DNA of 64,000 nt from Nocardioides pocheonensis (GTDB lineage Bacteria; Actinomycetota; Actinomycetes; Propionibacteriales; Nocardioidaceae), in assembly GCF_003725535.1 (NCBI RefSeq), contig NZ_RJSF01000040.1, positions 427,407 through 491,406 on the forward strand. Reading direction: 5' to 3'. Positions 45,370-54,595 of the stretch are shown here, piece by piece. Both the position numbers and the translations under genes were made by a program. How positions within the stretch are numbered: position 1 is the stretch's first letter; every line of letters begins with the position of its first letter. A model generated the notes under the pieces. It had not been told where the DNA came from and did not search any database. It saw only the letters and a list, made by a program, of their open reading frames with translations.

Positions 45370-46131
45370 CTATTGCCCGGGCCGTCGTGGCGGCCACGAA
45401 GGCGCTCCGAGCTCGCGAGAGACCGCCCGTGCCGTCTCGCGAACCAGGTCGCTGATCTGGCCGTCGAGCTCGCCACCGGACGGGAGCACGACACCGATCG
45501 CGCCCACGGCTTCGCTGTAGGAGTCGAACACCGGGCTGGCCAGTGAGCTCTCGCCGATCACGGCCTCGTCCCGTTCCGCCGCGATGCCGCTCGCGCGGAC
45601 CTGGTCCAGCTGATCGCGCAGGTTCTCCGGCGAGCTGATGGTCTCACCCGTCATGCTGCGCAGCTCTCCCGAGGTGAGCACGCGCTTCTCGTCCTCCGGC
45701 ATGAATGCGAGCATCGCCTTGCCGAGCGCACTGGCGTGGACGGGGATGACGATGCCGACCTCCGGCATCTGCCGGCTACCGTCCGGGCGCGGCTCGTGGT
45801 GGATGATCACGACGTCGTCGATGAGGAGGACTCCGGTCCGTACGGCGAGCCCGGTACGCCGGGCGAGATCCTCGGCCCAGGGGATCGCCTTGGACCTGAG
45901 CTCGAGCGTGTCCAGGTAGACGTTGCCCAGTCGCAGGACGGCGGGACCGAGCTGGTAGCGGCTTGATCCGCGCTCCTGGACGACCATGCCGTGCTCGACG
46001 AGGCTGCGCACGATGCCGTGGGCCGTCGACGGTGCGAGCTCGAGGCGCGCAGCCAGCTCGGACAGGCTCATCCGACGGGTGCCCTGGAGTGCGGTCAGGA
46101 CGCGAATGGCTCGGTCGACCGATTGGATCAC
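45370..46131 (-). CDS. IclR family regulator (GylR-like)
   Basis: The 253-aa regulator has an N-terminal winged helix (MSLSELAARLELAPSTAHGIV in parts, residues 20-42) and a C-terminal IclR effector domain with the conserved HASALGKAMLAFMPEDE and SGIAAERDEAVIGESSLASPVF (in parts). I chose the GTG at 46129-46131 because AGAGGGG lies 6 nt upstream; a GTG 30 nt earlier would leave this site inside the coding region. It is divergent from the glycerol/dihydroxyacetone operon and shares a 126-nt gap that holds a perfect palindrome. By analogy with GylR of Streptomyces it probably represses that operon until a glycerol-derived ligand binds. Confidence 0.9.
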   Translation of the reverse strand: MIQSVDRAIRVLTALQGTRRMSLSELAARLELAPSTAHGIVRSLVEHGMVVQERGSSRYQLGPAVLRLGNVYLDTLELRSKAIPWAEDLARRTGLAVRTGVLLIDDVVIIHHEPRPDGSRQMPEVGIVIPVHASALGKAMLAFMPEDEKRVLTSGELRSMTGETISSPENLRDQLDQVRASGIAAERDEAVIGESSLASPVFDSYSEAVGAIGVVLPSGGELDGQISDLVRETARAVSRELGAPSWPPRRPGQ

Positions 46132-46169
46132 TGGATTCCCCTCTGGTGTGACTGATTTCACGAAAAGTC

Positions 46170-46199
46170 TTGCGCACTAGTGAATCACAGGTGTACGGT
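46170..46199 (+). promoter_or_regulatory. Candidate promoter of the glycerol/DHA operon
   Basis: TTGCGC (46170-46175) and TACGGT (46194-46199) are spaced by 18 nt. The operator palindrome begins 10 nt after the -10 hexamer, a typical repressor position. Confidence 0.45.
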
Positions 46200-46208
46200 C
46201 CCACAAAC

Positions 46209-46225
46209 GTTCGACATTGTCGAAC
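46209..46225. promoter_or_regulatory. Operator palindrome for the IclR-type regulator
   Basis: GTTCGACA-T-TGTCGAAC is a perfect 8+1+8 inverted repeat, 33 nt before the MIP channel start and in the divergent gap with the IclR gene. A related half site, ATTCGAAAC, follows at 46230-46238. It is the clearest binding-site candidate for the regulator. Confidence 0.7.
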
Positions 46226-46257
46226 CACATTCGAAACAACTAGTGAGGGGCACGGGC

Positions 46258-47055
46258 ATGCTTGACGACACCACTCTCTTCCAGCGCCTGGGTGCGGAAG
46301 CCATCGGAACCGCCTTCTTGGTGTTCATCGGGGTGGGCTCGGTCCCCGCCACACTGATCGTGAACGGCGACGCGCCGTTCACGATGGCTGACCTCGGCAT
46401 GATCTCGTTCGCGTTCGGCACCGTCGTGATCGCCACCGTCTACGCCCTCGGGCACATCGGCGGTAACCACATCAACCCGGCCGTCACCCTGGGCCTTGCC
46501 GCGTCCGGCAAGTTCCCGTGGCGTCAGGTGCCGAGCTACATCGGCGCACAGGTCGTCGGCGCCGTCGTCGGCGCGGTCGCCATCATCGGGGTCCTCGGAC
46601 ACAAGGCCAGCGACGTCGGTCTCGGCGTCGCCGCCTACAACGAGGACCACGTCAGCGTGCTGCAGGCCTTCACCGCCGAGTTCGTCGGCACGTTCATCCT
46701 GGTGTTCACGATCTTCGGGGTCATCCACCGCAAGGCTGTTGCCGGCTTCGCCGGTGTCGCCATCGGTCTGGTCGTCTTCGCCGCCATCATTCCGGTCGCA
46801 CCCACGACCGGTGCCTCGATCAACCCGGCGCGCACGTTCGGCCCGATGCTCGTCCAGCAGTTCGCGGGCGGCGACGTGAAATGGAACCAGCTGCCGGTGT
46901 ACCTGGCCGCCGAGCTTCTCGCCGGCGTCGTCGCAGCCTTGCTGTACGGCGTGCTTACGCGGACGCCCGCAGATCGCCACACTGCAGGTATCGCCGTGGA
47001 CCTCGGTGATCCCGACCCCGTGCAGGTGGCCGAGCCCCAAGCCAGCCGGGTCTGA
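46258..47055 (+). CDS. MIP family channel (glycerol facilitator/aquaporin)
   Basis: The 265-aa protein has six membrane helices and both NPA boxes: HINPAV at residues 71-76 and SINPAR at 188-192. Its operon partners argue for glycerol or dihydroxyacetone uptake. However, the second box continues NPARTFGP, without the Asp (NPARDFGP) that marks GlpF channels, so a water-type selectivity filter is possible. The ATG has GTGAGGGG upstream. The C-terminal tail of about 25 residues is hydrophilic. dhaK follows 36 nt later. Confidence 0.88.
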   Translation: MLDDTTLFQRLGAEAIGTAFLVFIGVGSVPATLIVNGDAPFTMADLGMISFAFGTVVIATVYALGHIGGNHINPAVTLGLAASGKFPWRQVPSYIGAQVVGAVVGAVAIIGVLGHKASDVGLGVAAYNEDHVSVLQAFTAEFVGTFILVFTIFGVIHRKAVAGFAGVAIGLVVFAAIIPVAPTTGASINPARTFGPMLVQQFAGGDVKWNQLPVYLAAELLAGVVAALLYGVLTRTPADRHTAGIAVDLGDPDPVQVAEPQASRV

Positions 47056-47091
47056 CCCGACCCGCACGATTCGGATCCGAAAGGGAATGTC

Positions 47092-48093
47092 ATGAAGAAG
47101 CTGATCAACGATCCCAATGATGTCGTGGTCGAGGCGCTGCGGGGAATCGAAGCGGCCCATCCGGAGCTGCAGGTCGACCACCAGCACAAGGTCATCTACC
47201 GCGGAGACGCCCCCAAGCAGGGCAAGGTCGGGCTCATCTCGGGCGGTGGATCTGGCCACGAGCCGCTCCACGGCGGCTTCGTCGGCCTCGGCATGCTCGA
47301 CGCCGCCTGTGCGGGCGAGGTGTTCACCTCACCGGTGCCGGAGCAGATGCTGGCGGCCACCAAGCTGGTCGACGGCGGCGCCGGCGTCCTGCACGTGGTG
47401 AAGAACTACACCGGCGACGTCATGAACTTCGAGATGGCGGCGGAGCTGGCGGCTGCAGAGACCGGTGCCAGGGTCGTCTCGGTGGTCACCGACGACGACG
47501 TCGCCGTCCAGGACAGCACCTGGACCGCGGGTCGCCGCGGTGTCGGCGTGACCGTTCTGCTCGAGAAGATCGCCGGGGCGGCGGCCGAGCAGGGCCGTGA
47601 TCTCGACCAGGTTGCCGAGGTCGCGCGCAAGGTCAACGCCAACGGTCGAAGCATGGGCGTCGCGCTGACGTCCTGCACCGTGCCGGCCGCGGGAAAGCCC
47701 ACCTTCGAGCTCGGTGAGGGCGAGATGGAGCTGGGCGTCGGTATTCACGGTGAGCCCGGCCGGGAGCGGCTGCCGCTCGCGCCTGCGAGTGAGATCGCCG
47801 CCATGCTGGTCGAGCCCATCCTCGCGGACCTGACGTTCAAGCCTGGCGATCCGGTGATTGCCTTCGTCAACGGGCTCGGCGGTACGCCGCTGATCGAGCT
47901 CTACGTGATGTTCAACGAGGTCGCGCGGATCCTCGCCGGGCACGGTGTGCCGGTTGCGCGTTCGCTCGTCGGCTCCTACATCACCTCGCTCGACATGGCC
48001 GGCGCGTCGGTCACCCTGCTCAAGTCCGATGACGAGCTGCTCTCCCTCTGGGACGCTCCCGTCAACACTTCAGCACTGAGATGGGGCATCTGA
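47092..48093 (+). CDS. dhaK: Dihydroxyacetone kinase subunit DhaK
   Basis: The 333-aa subunit binds dihydroxyacetone covalently. His219 (GVGIHGEPG) corresponds to the hemiaminal-forming His218 of E. coli DhaK, and His56 and Asp109 match the two other active-site residues. The [17 protein letters not shown] segment is diagnostic (in parts). The protein ends at residue 333, so it is the PTS-type single subunit and not the fused ATP-dependent kinase. dhaL follows after 3 nt. Confidence 0.96.
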   Translation: MKKLINDPNDVVVEALRGIEAAHPELQVDHQHKVIYRGDAPKQGKVGLISGGGSGHEPLHGGFVGLGMLDAACAGEVFTSPVPEQMLAATKLVDGGAGVLHVVKNYTGDVMNFEMAAELAAAETGARVVSVVTDDDVAVQDSTWTAGRRGVGVTVLLEKIAGAAAEQGRDLDQVAEVARKVNANGRSMGVALTSCTVPAAGKPTFELGEGEMELGVGIHGEPGRERLPLAPASEIAAMLVEPILADLTFKPGDPVIAFVNGLGGTPLIELYVMFNEVARILAGHGVPVARSLVGSYITSLDMAGASVTLLKSDDELLSLWDAPVNTSALRWGI

Positions 48094-48096
48094 GAG

Positions 48097-48732
48097 ATGG
48101 ACGAGAACGTGACCACGGCGGTCCTCGAGCAGTGGGTGCGCAGGTTTGCCCACCTGGTCGCTGAGAACCGTGACTACCTGACCGAGCTCGACGCTGCCAT
48201 CGGCGATGCCGACCACGGGTCGAACATGGACCGGGGCATGAGGGCCGCCGTGGCCGCGCTCGACGCAAGTCCGCCGGAGACGTGCGGGGCACTCTTCTCC
48301 AAGGTGGGCATGACGCTGGTCTCGACGGTCGGGGGTGCCAGTGGACCGTTGTTCGGGACCCTCTTCCTGCGGATCGGCAGCACGCTCGGCGACGACGCCA
48401 ACGCTGCGCCGCTCGAGGTCGCTGCGGCCCTGCGTGCCGGACTCGGCGGAGTGGTGGACCGCGGCAAGGCCGGACCCGGGGACAAGACCATGTACGACGC
48501 GCTCGCACCGGCCGTCGAGGCACTCGACGAGGCGCTCGCCGCAGGGACGGACCTGGCCGCCGGCCTCAAGCAGGCCCGGGACGCGGCCGCGGCCGGACGG
48601 GACGCAACGACACCGATGCTGGCGCGCAAGGGCCGGGCGAGCTACCTCGGCGAGCGCAGTGTCGGCCACCAGGACCCCGGCGCGACGACCGTCGCTCTCC
48701 TGCTCGAAGCAGCGACCGAAGCGCCCTTCTGA
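48097..48732 (+). CDS. dhaL: Dihydroxyacetone kinase subunit DhaL
   Basis: The 211-aa ADP-binding subunit carries phosphate from DhaM to DHA. Asp32, Asp37 and Asp39 in LDAAIGDADHG bind the magnesium-ADP, as in E. coli DhaL. VGGASGPLFGTLF and GDKTMYDAL are family motifs. It is a separate chain, which together with the downstream DhaM confirms a PEP-dependent system. It sits 3 nt after dhaK and 45 nt before the DhaM fusion. Confidence 0.95.
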   Translation: MDENVTTAVLEQWVRRFAHLVAENRDYLTELDAAIGDADHGSNMDRGMRAAVAALDASPPETCGALFSKVGMTLVSTVGGASGPLFGTLFLRIGSTLGDDANAAPLEVAAALRAGLGGVVDRGKAGPGDKTMYDALAPAVEALDEALAAGTDLAAGLKQARDAAAAGRDATTPMLARKGRASYLGERSVGHQDPGATTVALLLEAATEAPF

Positions 48733-48777
48733 ACCCTCCATCTGACGTAACGGACCAGCGAGTGGAGTGCAGTGGCC

Positions 48778-51285
48778 ATGACAGAGAGCCTTTCGGGAGA
48801 CTCGCCGAGACCCGGTGACGGACGGGGCGTCGGCCTGGTGGTCGTCTCCCACAGCAGGATGCTGGCCCGCTCCGCAGTGGCCCTGGCCTCCGAGATGCTG
48901 CACGGGCGTGCGCTGAGGATCGAGGTGGCCGCGGGTCTCGACGACACGACGTTCGGCACCGACGCGGTCGCGATCATGGAAGCCATCGAGCGAGCGGACG
49001 GCCCCGAGGGCGTCGTCGTGCTCATGGATCTCGGCAGTGCGGTGCTCAGCACCGAGCTGGCCCTCGATCTGCTGCAGGATCCCTCCATCCGCGATCGGGT
49101 GACCCTCTCGCCGGCACCCCTCGTCGAAGGGCTGATCGTCGCGGCCGTCGCGGCGGCGGGTGGTGCGAGTCGAGCAGAGGTCGCTGCCGAGGCCCGGGAC
49201 GCACTCATGGGCAAGTCGGGCCACCTGTCCCCGCCGCTGGAAGGCGGCCAGGCAGAGGCGGGCACGGTCGACGCAGAGGAGATCGTCGGAGTCTTCTCCG
49301 TGCAGAACCCCCACGGGCTGCACGCGCGTCCGGCTGCCCGGCTCGTCAGCGAGGTCCGCGGGCTCGACGCGTCGGTCCAGCTGCGCAACCTCACCACCGG
49401 CGGGCCGGCGGTTTCGGCGGGCAGCCTGAGCCGGGTCGCGACGCTGGCGGCCCTGCGTGGCCACGAGGTCGAGGTCCGCGCCTCGGGGCCGCAGGCCCAG
49501 GAGGCGGTCGAGCACCTCCTCACCCTCGCGGCGCGTCGGTTCGACGAGACCGCCGAGGAGGCCGCCGAACCGGTGGCGACGGGGCCGGCCCGTTCGGTCG
49601 GCGGCCCGCTCCCTGCGTCGCCCGGGATTGCGATCGGCCCGGTCCGCCGGCTCAGCGCCGTACCCGTCGACCTCGACCAGGGACCACGGGGCGAGCCGGC
49701 CGCGGAATGGCGGCGCATCGTGGAGGCGGTGGCCGCCGTACGCCGCGACATCGAGCACGTCCGCGTCGTGACGGCACGCGAAGTCGGCACGGAGCAGGCC
49801 AGCATCTTCGATGCGCACCTGTCCCTGCTCAGCGACGCCGAGATGCTTGCGGACGTCAAGGCCCGGACCAGCTCCGGGATCAGCGCCGTCTCCGCGTGGG
49901 CCGGATGCCTGGCTGACGTCGAGCGCGAGTGGGCGAGCCTGCCCGACCCCTACCTGAGGGAGCGTGCCGTCGATGTCCACGCGGTCGGCGACCAGGTCCT
50001 CCGGGCGCTGACCGGAGAGCCAGCCAGGCAGATGACGTCGAGTGGAGTCCTGGTGGCCGGCGACCTGACTCCTGCGGAGACCGCCGGGCTCGACCTTTCG
50101 CTGGTGACCGGTGTCGTCCTCGCCTTCGGCAGTCCGACCTCCCACGCGGCGATCCTGGCCCGGGCCCGGGACATCCCCGTGGTGGTCGCGGCCGGTCCAG
50201 AGGTGCTGAGCATCGCCGAAGGAAGCACAGTGCTGCTCGATGGCAGCACGGGTGAGCTGCACGTCGACCCGGACTCCCACCTGCTCGCGGAGTACGAACG
50301 CCGCTCGGCCGACGCCGGCGAGCAGCGAGCGCGACAGCTCGCGCTTGCCGGCGAGCCTGCGACCTCGCTCGACGGCACGTCCGTCGTCGTGGCCGCCAAC
50401 CTCGGGTCCGTCGCCGACGCCCGTGCCGCCGTCGCGGCCGGTGCGGACGGTGCCGGGCTGGTTCGCACCGAGTTCCTCTTCCTCGATCGAAGCTCCGCGC
50501 CCGGTGTCGAGGAACAGCACGACGAGTACGTCGCGATCGCCGAGACCATGGCCGGCCGGCGGATCACCCTGCGGACCCTCGACGTGGGGGGTGACAAGCC
50601 GCTGTCGTACCTGCCGATGCCGCGTGAGGCGAACCCGTTCCTCGGCCAGCGCGGGATCCGGCTCAGCCTCGAGCACCGCGACCTCCTCCGGGACCAGATG
50701 GCGGCGATCTGTCGTACCGCGCGAGAGTTCCCGACGAGCGTGATGATCCCGATGGTGTCCACACCCGGCGAGATGGTCGAGGCACGGCAGGTGCTCCTGG
50801 AAGCGGCCGGACCTGCAGGCCTCCCGGAGGCGCTGCACATCGGCACGATGATCGAGGTCCCGTCTGCGGCGCTCAAGATCGAGGCGTTCCTGCCGTACGT
50901 CGACTTCGTCAGCATCGGCACCAACGACCTGACGCAGTACACCCTCGCCGCCGAGCGGGGAAACGGCGCCGTGACGGCCCTCTTCGACGCCCTCGACCCG
51001 GGTGTGCTCCAGCTGATCGACCACGTGTGCCGGGCGGCCCGCGGTCGGATCGACGTTGCTGTCTGTGGCGAGGCCGCGTCCGACGAGCTGGCCATTCCGG
51101 TGCTGGTCGGGCTGGGTGTGCGGGAGTTGAGCGTCTCGCCGTCCGCCGTACCCAGGGTCAAGGCGGCAGTCAGGGAGCTCGACGTCGCACGCTGCGCCGC
51201 GCTGGCCCGCGAGGCACTGACCATGGCGGGAGCTGACGACGTTCGCAAGCTCGTGCTGGCGATGCTGTCGGGAGCCGGCGCCTGA
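48778..51285 (+). CDS. dhaM: DhaM-HPr-enzyme I fusion (PTS phosphotransferase for DHA)
   Basis: The 835-aa protein joins three phosphocarrier modules. A DhaM/EIIA-mannose domain (residues 18-145, His25 in VVVSHSRML) is followed by an HPr domain (170-255, His182 in PHGLHARPAA) and a full enzyme I (275-835). The enzyme I part has phospho-His456 in GSPTSHAAILARA, the PEP-binding TIM barrel with LVRTEFLFLD and MIPMVSTPGE, and the catalytic Cys763 in VAVCGEAAS. One chain can thus take phosphate from PEP and deliver it to DhaL without other PTS proteins. E. coli DhaM carries only a truncated enzyme I, so the full-length part is notable. I chose the ATG at 48778; a GTG 6 nt upstream is possible. Confidence 0.93.
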   Translation: MTESLSGDSPRPGDGRGVGLVVVSHSRMLARSAVALASEMLHGRALRIEVAAGLDDTTFGTDAVAIMEAIERADGPEGVVVLMDLGSAVLSTELALDLLQDPSIRDRVTLSPAPLVEGLIVAAVAAAGGASRAEVAAEARDALMGKSGHLSPPLEGGQAEAGTVDAEEIVGVFSVQNPHGLHARPAARLVSEVRGLDASVQLRNLTTGGPAVSAGSLSRVATLAALRGHEVEVRASGPQAQEAVEHLLTLAARRFDETAEEAAEPVATGPARSVGGPLPASPGIAIGPVRRLSAVPVDLDQGPRGEPAAEWRRIVEAVAAVRRDIEHVRVVTAREVGTEQASIFDAHLSLLSDAEMLADVKARTSSGISAVSAWAGCLADVEREWASLPDPYLRERAVDVHAVGDQVLRALTGEPARQMTSSGVLVAGDLTPAETAGLDLSLVTGVVLAFGSPTSHAAILARARDIPVVVAAGPEVLSIAEGSTVLLDGSTGELHVDPDSHLLAEYERRSADAGEQRARQLALAGEPATSLDGTSVVVAANLGSVADARAAVAAGADGAGLVRTEFLFLDRSSAPGVEEQHDEYVAIAETMAGRRITLRTLDVGGDKPLSYLPMPREANPFLGQRGIRLSLEHRDLLRDQMAAICRTAREFPTSVMIPMVSTPGEMVEARQVLLEAAGPAGLPEALHIGTMIEVPSAALKIEAFLPYVDFVSIGTNDLTQYTLAAERGNGAVTALFDALDPGVLQLIDHVCRAARGRIDVAVCGEAASDELAIPVLVGLGVRELSVSPSAVPRVKAAVRELDVARCAALAREALTMAGADDVRKLVLAMLSGAGA

Positions 51286-51304
51286 TCTGGGAGAGGGATC
51301 CCGC

Positions 51305-54046
51305 ATGAAGACGTCCACGACCAGGCTGGTCTTCGCCTTCTGCGAGGGTGACAAGGACCAGAAGGACCTGCTCGGTGGCAAGGGTGCGAACCTTGCCGAG
51401 ATGACCCGGCTGGGCCTGCCGGTGCCGCCGGGGTTCACGATCACGACCGAGGCGTGCCGGTTCTACCTCGAGCAGGGCCGCGAGCCGGACCTGCTGACCG
51501 TGCAGGTCACCACCGCGCTGCGCCGTCTCGAGGACGAGGTCGGGCGTCGGTTGGGTGACGCGACCGACCCACTCCTGGTGAGTGTCCGCTCGGGAGCGAA
51601 GCACTCCATGCCCGGAATGATGGAGACGGTCCTCAACGTCGGGCTCAACGACCGTTCGGTGCTGGGGCTGGCCGATGCTTCGGGTGACGAGCGGTTCGCG
51701 TGGGACTCCTATCGACGCCTGATCCAGATGTTCGGCAAGACCGTTCTCGGCGTCGACGGTGAGGCGTTCGGGTCAGCCCTGGAGGCGGCCAAGCTGCGGA
51801 AGGGGGTCGACTCCGACATCGAGCTGGAGGCCAGGGACCTGCAGGCGCTCGTCGCCGAGTTCAAGCAGATCGTCCTGGTTCACACGGGCGAGGAGTTTCC
51901 CCAGGAGCCACGTCGCCAGCTCGACCTGGCAACGCGTTCGGTCTTCGACTCGTGGAACACCCACCGAGCCAGGCTCTACCGCCGACGTGAGCGCATCCCG
52001 CACGACCTGGGCACGGCGGTGAACGTCTGCGCGATGGTCTTCGGCAACCTCGGCCCGACCTCGGGCACGGGCGTCTGCTTCACCCGGGACCCTGCGACAG
52101 GGAAGAAGGGCGTGTACGGCGACTACCTTGCGAACGCCCAGGGCGAGGACGTCGTCTCCGGGATTCGAAACACGCTCCCGCTGGATGACCTCGCCAGGCT
52201 CGATCCCGACTCGTACGCCGAGTTGACGCTGATCATGCGTCGCCTGGAGACGCACTACCGAGATCTGTGTGACATCGAGTTCACGGTCGAGCGCGGCAAG
52301 CTGTGGGTGCTCCAGACGCGGGTGGGCAAGCGCACCGCCGCGGCGGCGTTCCGGATCGCCGTCCAGCTCGTCGACGAGGGCCTGATCACCATGGACGAGG
52401 CGCTCGAGCGGGTCGCCGGCGCGCAGCTGGCGCAGCTGATGTTCCCGCAGTTCGATGCTGGGGCCGAACGCAATCTGTGGACCAGGGGCATGGCCGCCTC
52501 ACCGGGCGCGGCCGTCGGCAGGATCGTCTTCGACCCGGCGACGGCCGTCGCGTGGCACGCGCGTGGAGAGCGAGTGATCCTGGTCCGCAAGGAGACGAAC
52601 CCCGAGGATCTCGAAGGGATGATCGCCGCGACCGGCATCCTCACCAGCCGCGGCGGCAAGACGTCGCACGCCGCCGTCGTCGCACGCGGCATGGGCAAGA
52701 CCGCGGTCTGCGGAGCCGAATCCGTCACGGTCGACGCGGCCCGCCGCGTTGCCGTCGCAGGGGGGAGGACCCTCCACGAGGGGGACACCCTCTCCCTCGA
52801 CGGCTCGACCGGCGAGGTCTTCCTGGGTGAGCTGCCGGTCGTACCCTCCCCGGTGGTGTGCTACCTCGAGCACGGCCTCGAGGTCGCCCTGGCCGGCGTG
52901 GACGAAAGCACTGCCGAGGTGATCAGGGCCGTCGACCGTCTGCTCGCTCACGCCGACAGGGTCAGGCGCATGCGGGTGCGCGCCAACGCCGACACGGGTG
53001 CCGACGCCGACCGGGCACGCCGCATGGGGGCAGAGGGGGTCGGGCTCTGCCGCACCGAACACATGTTCCTCGGCGAGCGGCGCCCCCTCATCGAACGGGT
53101 GGTCCTGGCTGCAGATGCCGAGGAGCGCGAGGCTGCCCTGGCCGAGCTGGTGGCGCCACAGATCCAGGACTTCGTGGACCTGCTGACCGCGATGGACGGC
53201 CTGCCGACGACGATCCGCTTGCTCGACCCGCCGCTCCACGAGTTCCTTCCCGATCGTGCTGAGCTCATGGTCAAGGCGGCGGTGGCGAGGGAGCGTGGCG
53301 AGGTCGATCCGAATGACGTTCGCCTGCTCGCGGCGGTGGAGCGCCTGCATGAGTCCAACCCGATGCTCGGGCTGCGCGGTGTTCGCCTGGGGCTGACCGT
53401 CCCGGGGCTCTTCGCCCTCCAGGTGCGTGCGATCGCCCAGGCCACGGCGCAACTGAGGAAGGCGGGCGGCAACCCCCGGCCCGAGATCCTCGTACCGCTG
53501 GTCGGCTCCGTGATGGAGCTGCATCTGGTCCGCGACGAGGCCGACTCGATCGTGGCCGAGGTTGCCGCTTCGGAATGCGTGGACCTGGCGATACCGATCG
53601 GCACGATGGTCGAGCTGCCTCGAGCTGCGCTGACCGCGTTCCGGGTCGCTGAGGCGGCCGAGTTCTTCTCGTTCGGCACCAACGACCTCACTCAGACGAC
53701 GTGGGGGTTCTCGCGCGACGACGTCGAGGCGGGGTTCTTCGCGGCGTACCTCGACAAGGGCGTCTTCACGGTCTCCCCGTTCGAGACCCTCGATGCGAGC
53801 GGGGTCGGCCGGCTGGTCGACATCGCGACGAGAGAAGGGCGCAGCACCCGTCCCGACCTGAAGGTCGGTGTCTGCGGCGAGCACGGTGGTGACCCGGAGT
53901 CGATCCACTTCTTCCACAGCACGGGGCTCGACTACGTCTCCTGCTCGCCGTTCCGCGTGCCTGTCGCGCGGCTGGAAGCCGGTCGCGCCATGCTCGGTCG
54001 GCCCAGGGCCTCGGCCGCCCACGACGACAACCTCGAACGCACCTGA
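51305..54046 (+). CDS. ppdK: Pyruvate phosphate dikinase
   Basis: The 913-aa enzyme interconverts pyruvate, ATP and Pi with PEP, AMP and PPi. It has an N-terminal ATP-grasp part (about residues 1-340), the swivelling phospho-His domain with Thr453 and His455 in GGKTSHAAVVARG, and a C-terminal PEP/pyruvate barrel with Cys857 in VGVCGEHGGD. The length matches single-chain bacterial PPDK. It follows the DhaM fusion by 19 nt, so its likely task here is to restore PEP from the pyruvate made in DHA phosphorylation. The start is the ATG at 51305. Confidence 0.95.
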   Translation: MKTSTTRLVFAFCEGDKDQKDLLGGKGANLAEMTRLGLPVPPGFTITTEACRFYLEQGREPDLLTVQVTTALRRLEDEVGRRLGDATDPLLVSVRSGAKHSMPGMMETVLNVGLNDRSVLGLADASGDERFAWDSYRRLIQMFGKTVLGVDGEAFGSALEAAKLRKGVDSDIELEARDLQALVAEFKQIVLVHTGEEFPQEPRRQLDLATRSVFDSWNTHRARLYRRRERIPHDLGTAVNVCAMVFGNLGPTSGTGVCFTRDPATGKKGVYGDYLANAQGEDVVSGIRNTLPLDDLARLDPDSYAELTLIMRRLETHYRDLCDIEFTVERGKLWVLQTRVGKRTAAAAFRIAVQLVDEGLITMDEALERVAGAQLAQLMFPQFDAGAERNLWTRGMAASPGAAVGRIVFDPATAVAWHARGERVILVRKETNPEDLEGMIAATGILTSRGGKTSHAAVVARGMGKTAVCGAESVTVDAARRVAVAGGRTLHEGDTLSLDGSTGEVFLGELPVVPSPVVCYLEHGLEVALAGVDESTAEVIRAVDRLLAHADRVRRMRVRANADTGADADRARRMGAEGVGLCRTEHMFLGERRPLIERVVLAADAEEREAALAELVAPQIQDFVDLLTAMDGLPTTIRLLDPPLHEFLPDRAELMVKAAVARERGEVDPNDVRLLAAVERLHESNPMLGLRGVRLGLTVPGLFALQVRAIAQATAQLRKAGGNPRPEILVPLVGSVMELHLVRDEADSIVAEVAASECVDLAIPIGTMVELPRAALTAFRVAEAAEFFSFGTNDLTQTTWGFSRDDVEAGFFAAYLDKGVFTVSPFETLDASGVGRLVDIATREGRSTRPDLKVGVCGEHGGDPESIHFFHSTGLDYVSCSPFRVPVARLEAGRAMLGRPRASAAHDDNLERT

Positions 54047-54331
54047 ACGCGGAGTTCGGGCCGGTGAATGTCAGGTGGTCCGTCGTGCGTCTCCGTCTGT
54101 TTCGACGACGGTTCCGGTGATGTCGGGGTTGGTGGGAGGAGCACGACCGCTTCGGCGATGTCGCGCGTGGTGGCGGCGGCGTGCAGCACCACCGGAGCGT
54201 CGGCGTCCCTGGCGAGAGCCCGTCTCTCCCTGTCGCAGGTTCGCGGGAACGAACTTGAGGAAGCCCATCAGGCCGCCCGGGCGGTCGAGAACCTCCTGGC
54301 CGGTCCCGACCGCGCGCGACCGGTGACCGCG
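54047..54331. other. Gap with decayed or non-coding sequence
   Basis: Downstream of ppdK the sequence loses the strong third-position G/C pattern of its neighbours. No frame has a ribosome binding site or family signature. It marks the border between the DHA operon and the copper island and may be the remains of an older gene. Confidence 0.45.
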
Positions 54332-54589
54332 ATGCCGGAGTTCGGAACCCGGATCCACGGTGCGCGCGTCCGCGGCGTCGGCTTCCCCCAGCTGGCGAAC
54401 CGGGGCAGCGTCGTCTGGGGTTCCCTGAGGTCCGGCTCGGCGGTGGTGGCGCTGGTCCGCGACACCACGTCCGTCGCCCTCGTGTCGGTCAACGCCGACC
54501 GGGTCCTGCGCGCGCTCGCAGCTCGCCTGTGGCCCGACGACGGAGACCGCCACGACGCGGCGGACGTCGTCGCGCCGGTCGCGTCCTGA
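54332..54589 (+). pseudogene. Probable C-terminal remnant of a hypothetical gene
   Basis: An 85-codon frame (ATG at 54332; a GTG at 54323 is possible) shows near-complete G/C at the third position, unlike the 280 bases before it. The sequence (GVGFPQLANRGSVVWGSLR, then ALVRDTTSVALVSVNADRVL) looks like the last strands and helix of a small PH-like barrel. The upstream frame stays open but is poorly biased, so this is probably the tail of a decayed gene. It ends 6 nt before the convergent copA. The function is unknown. Confidence 0.4.
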
Positions 54590-54595
54590 GGCCGA

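Noticed and set aside
54071-54553. 160-codon minus-strand frame between ppdK and copA
   Set aside because: No family signature and weak codon bias. The plus-strand third-position pattern is stronger at the 3' part.
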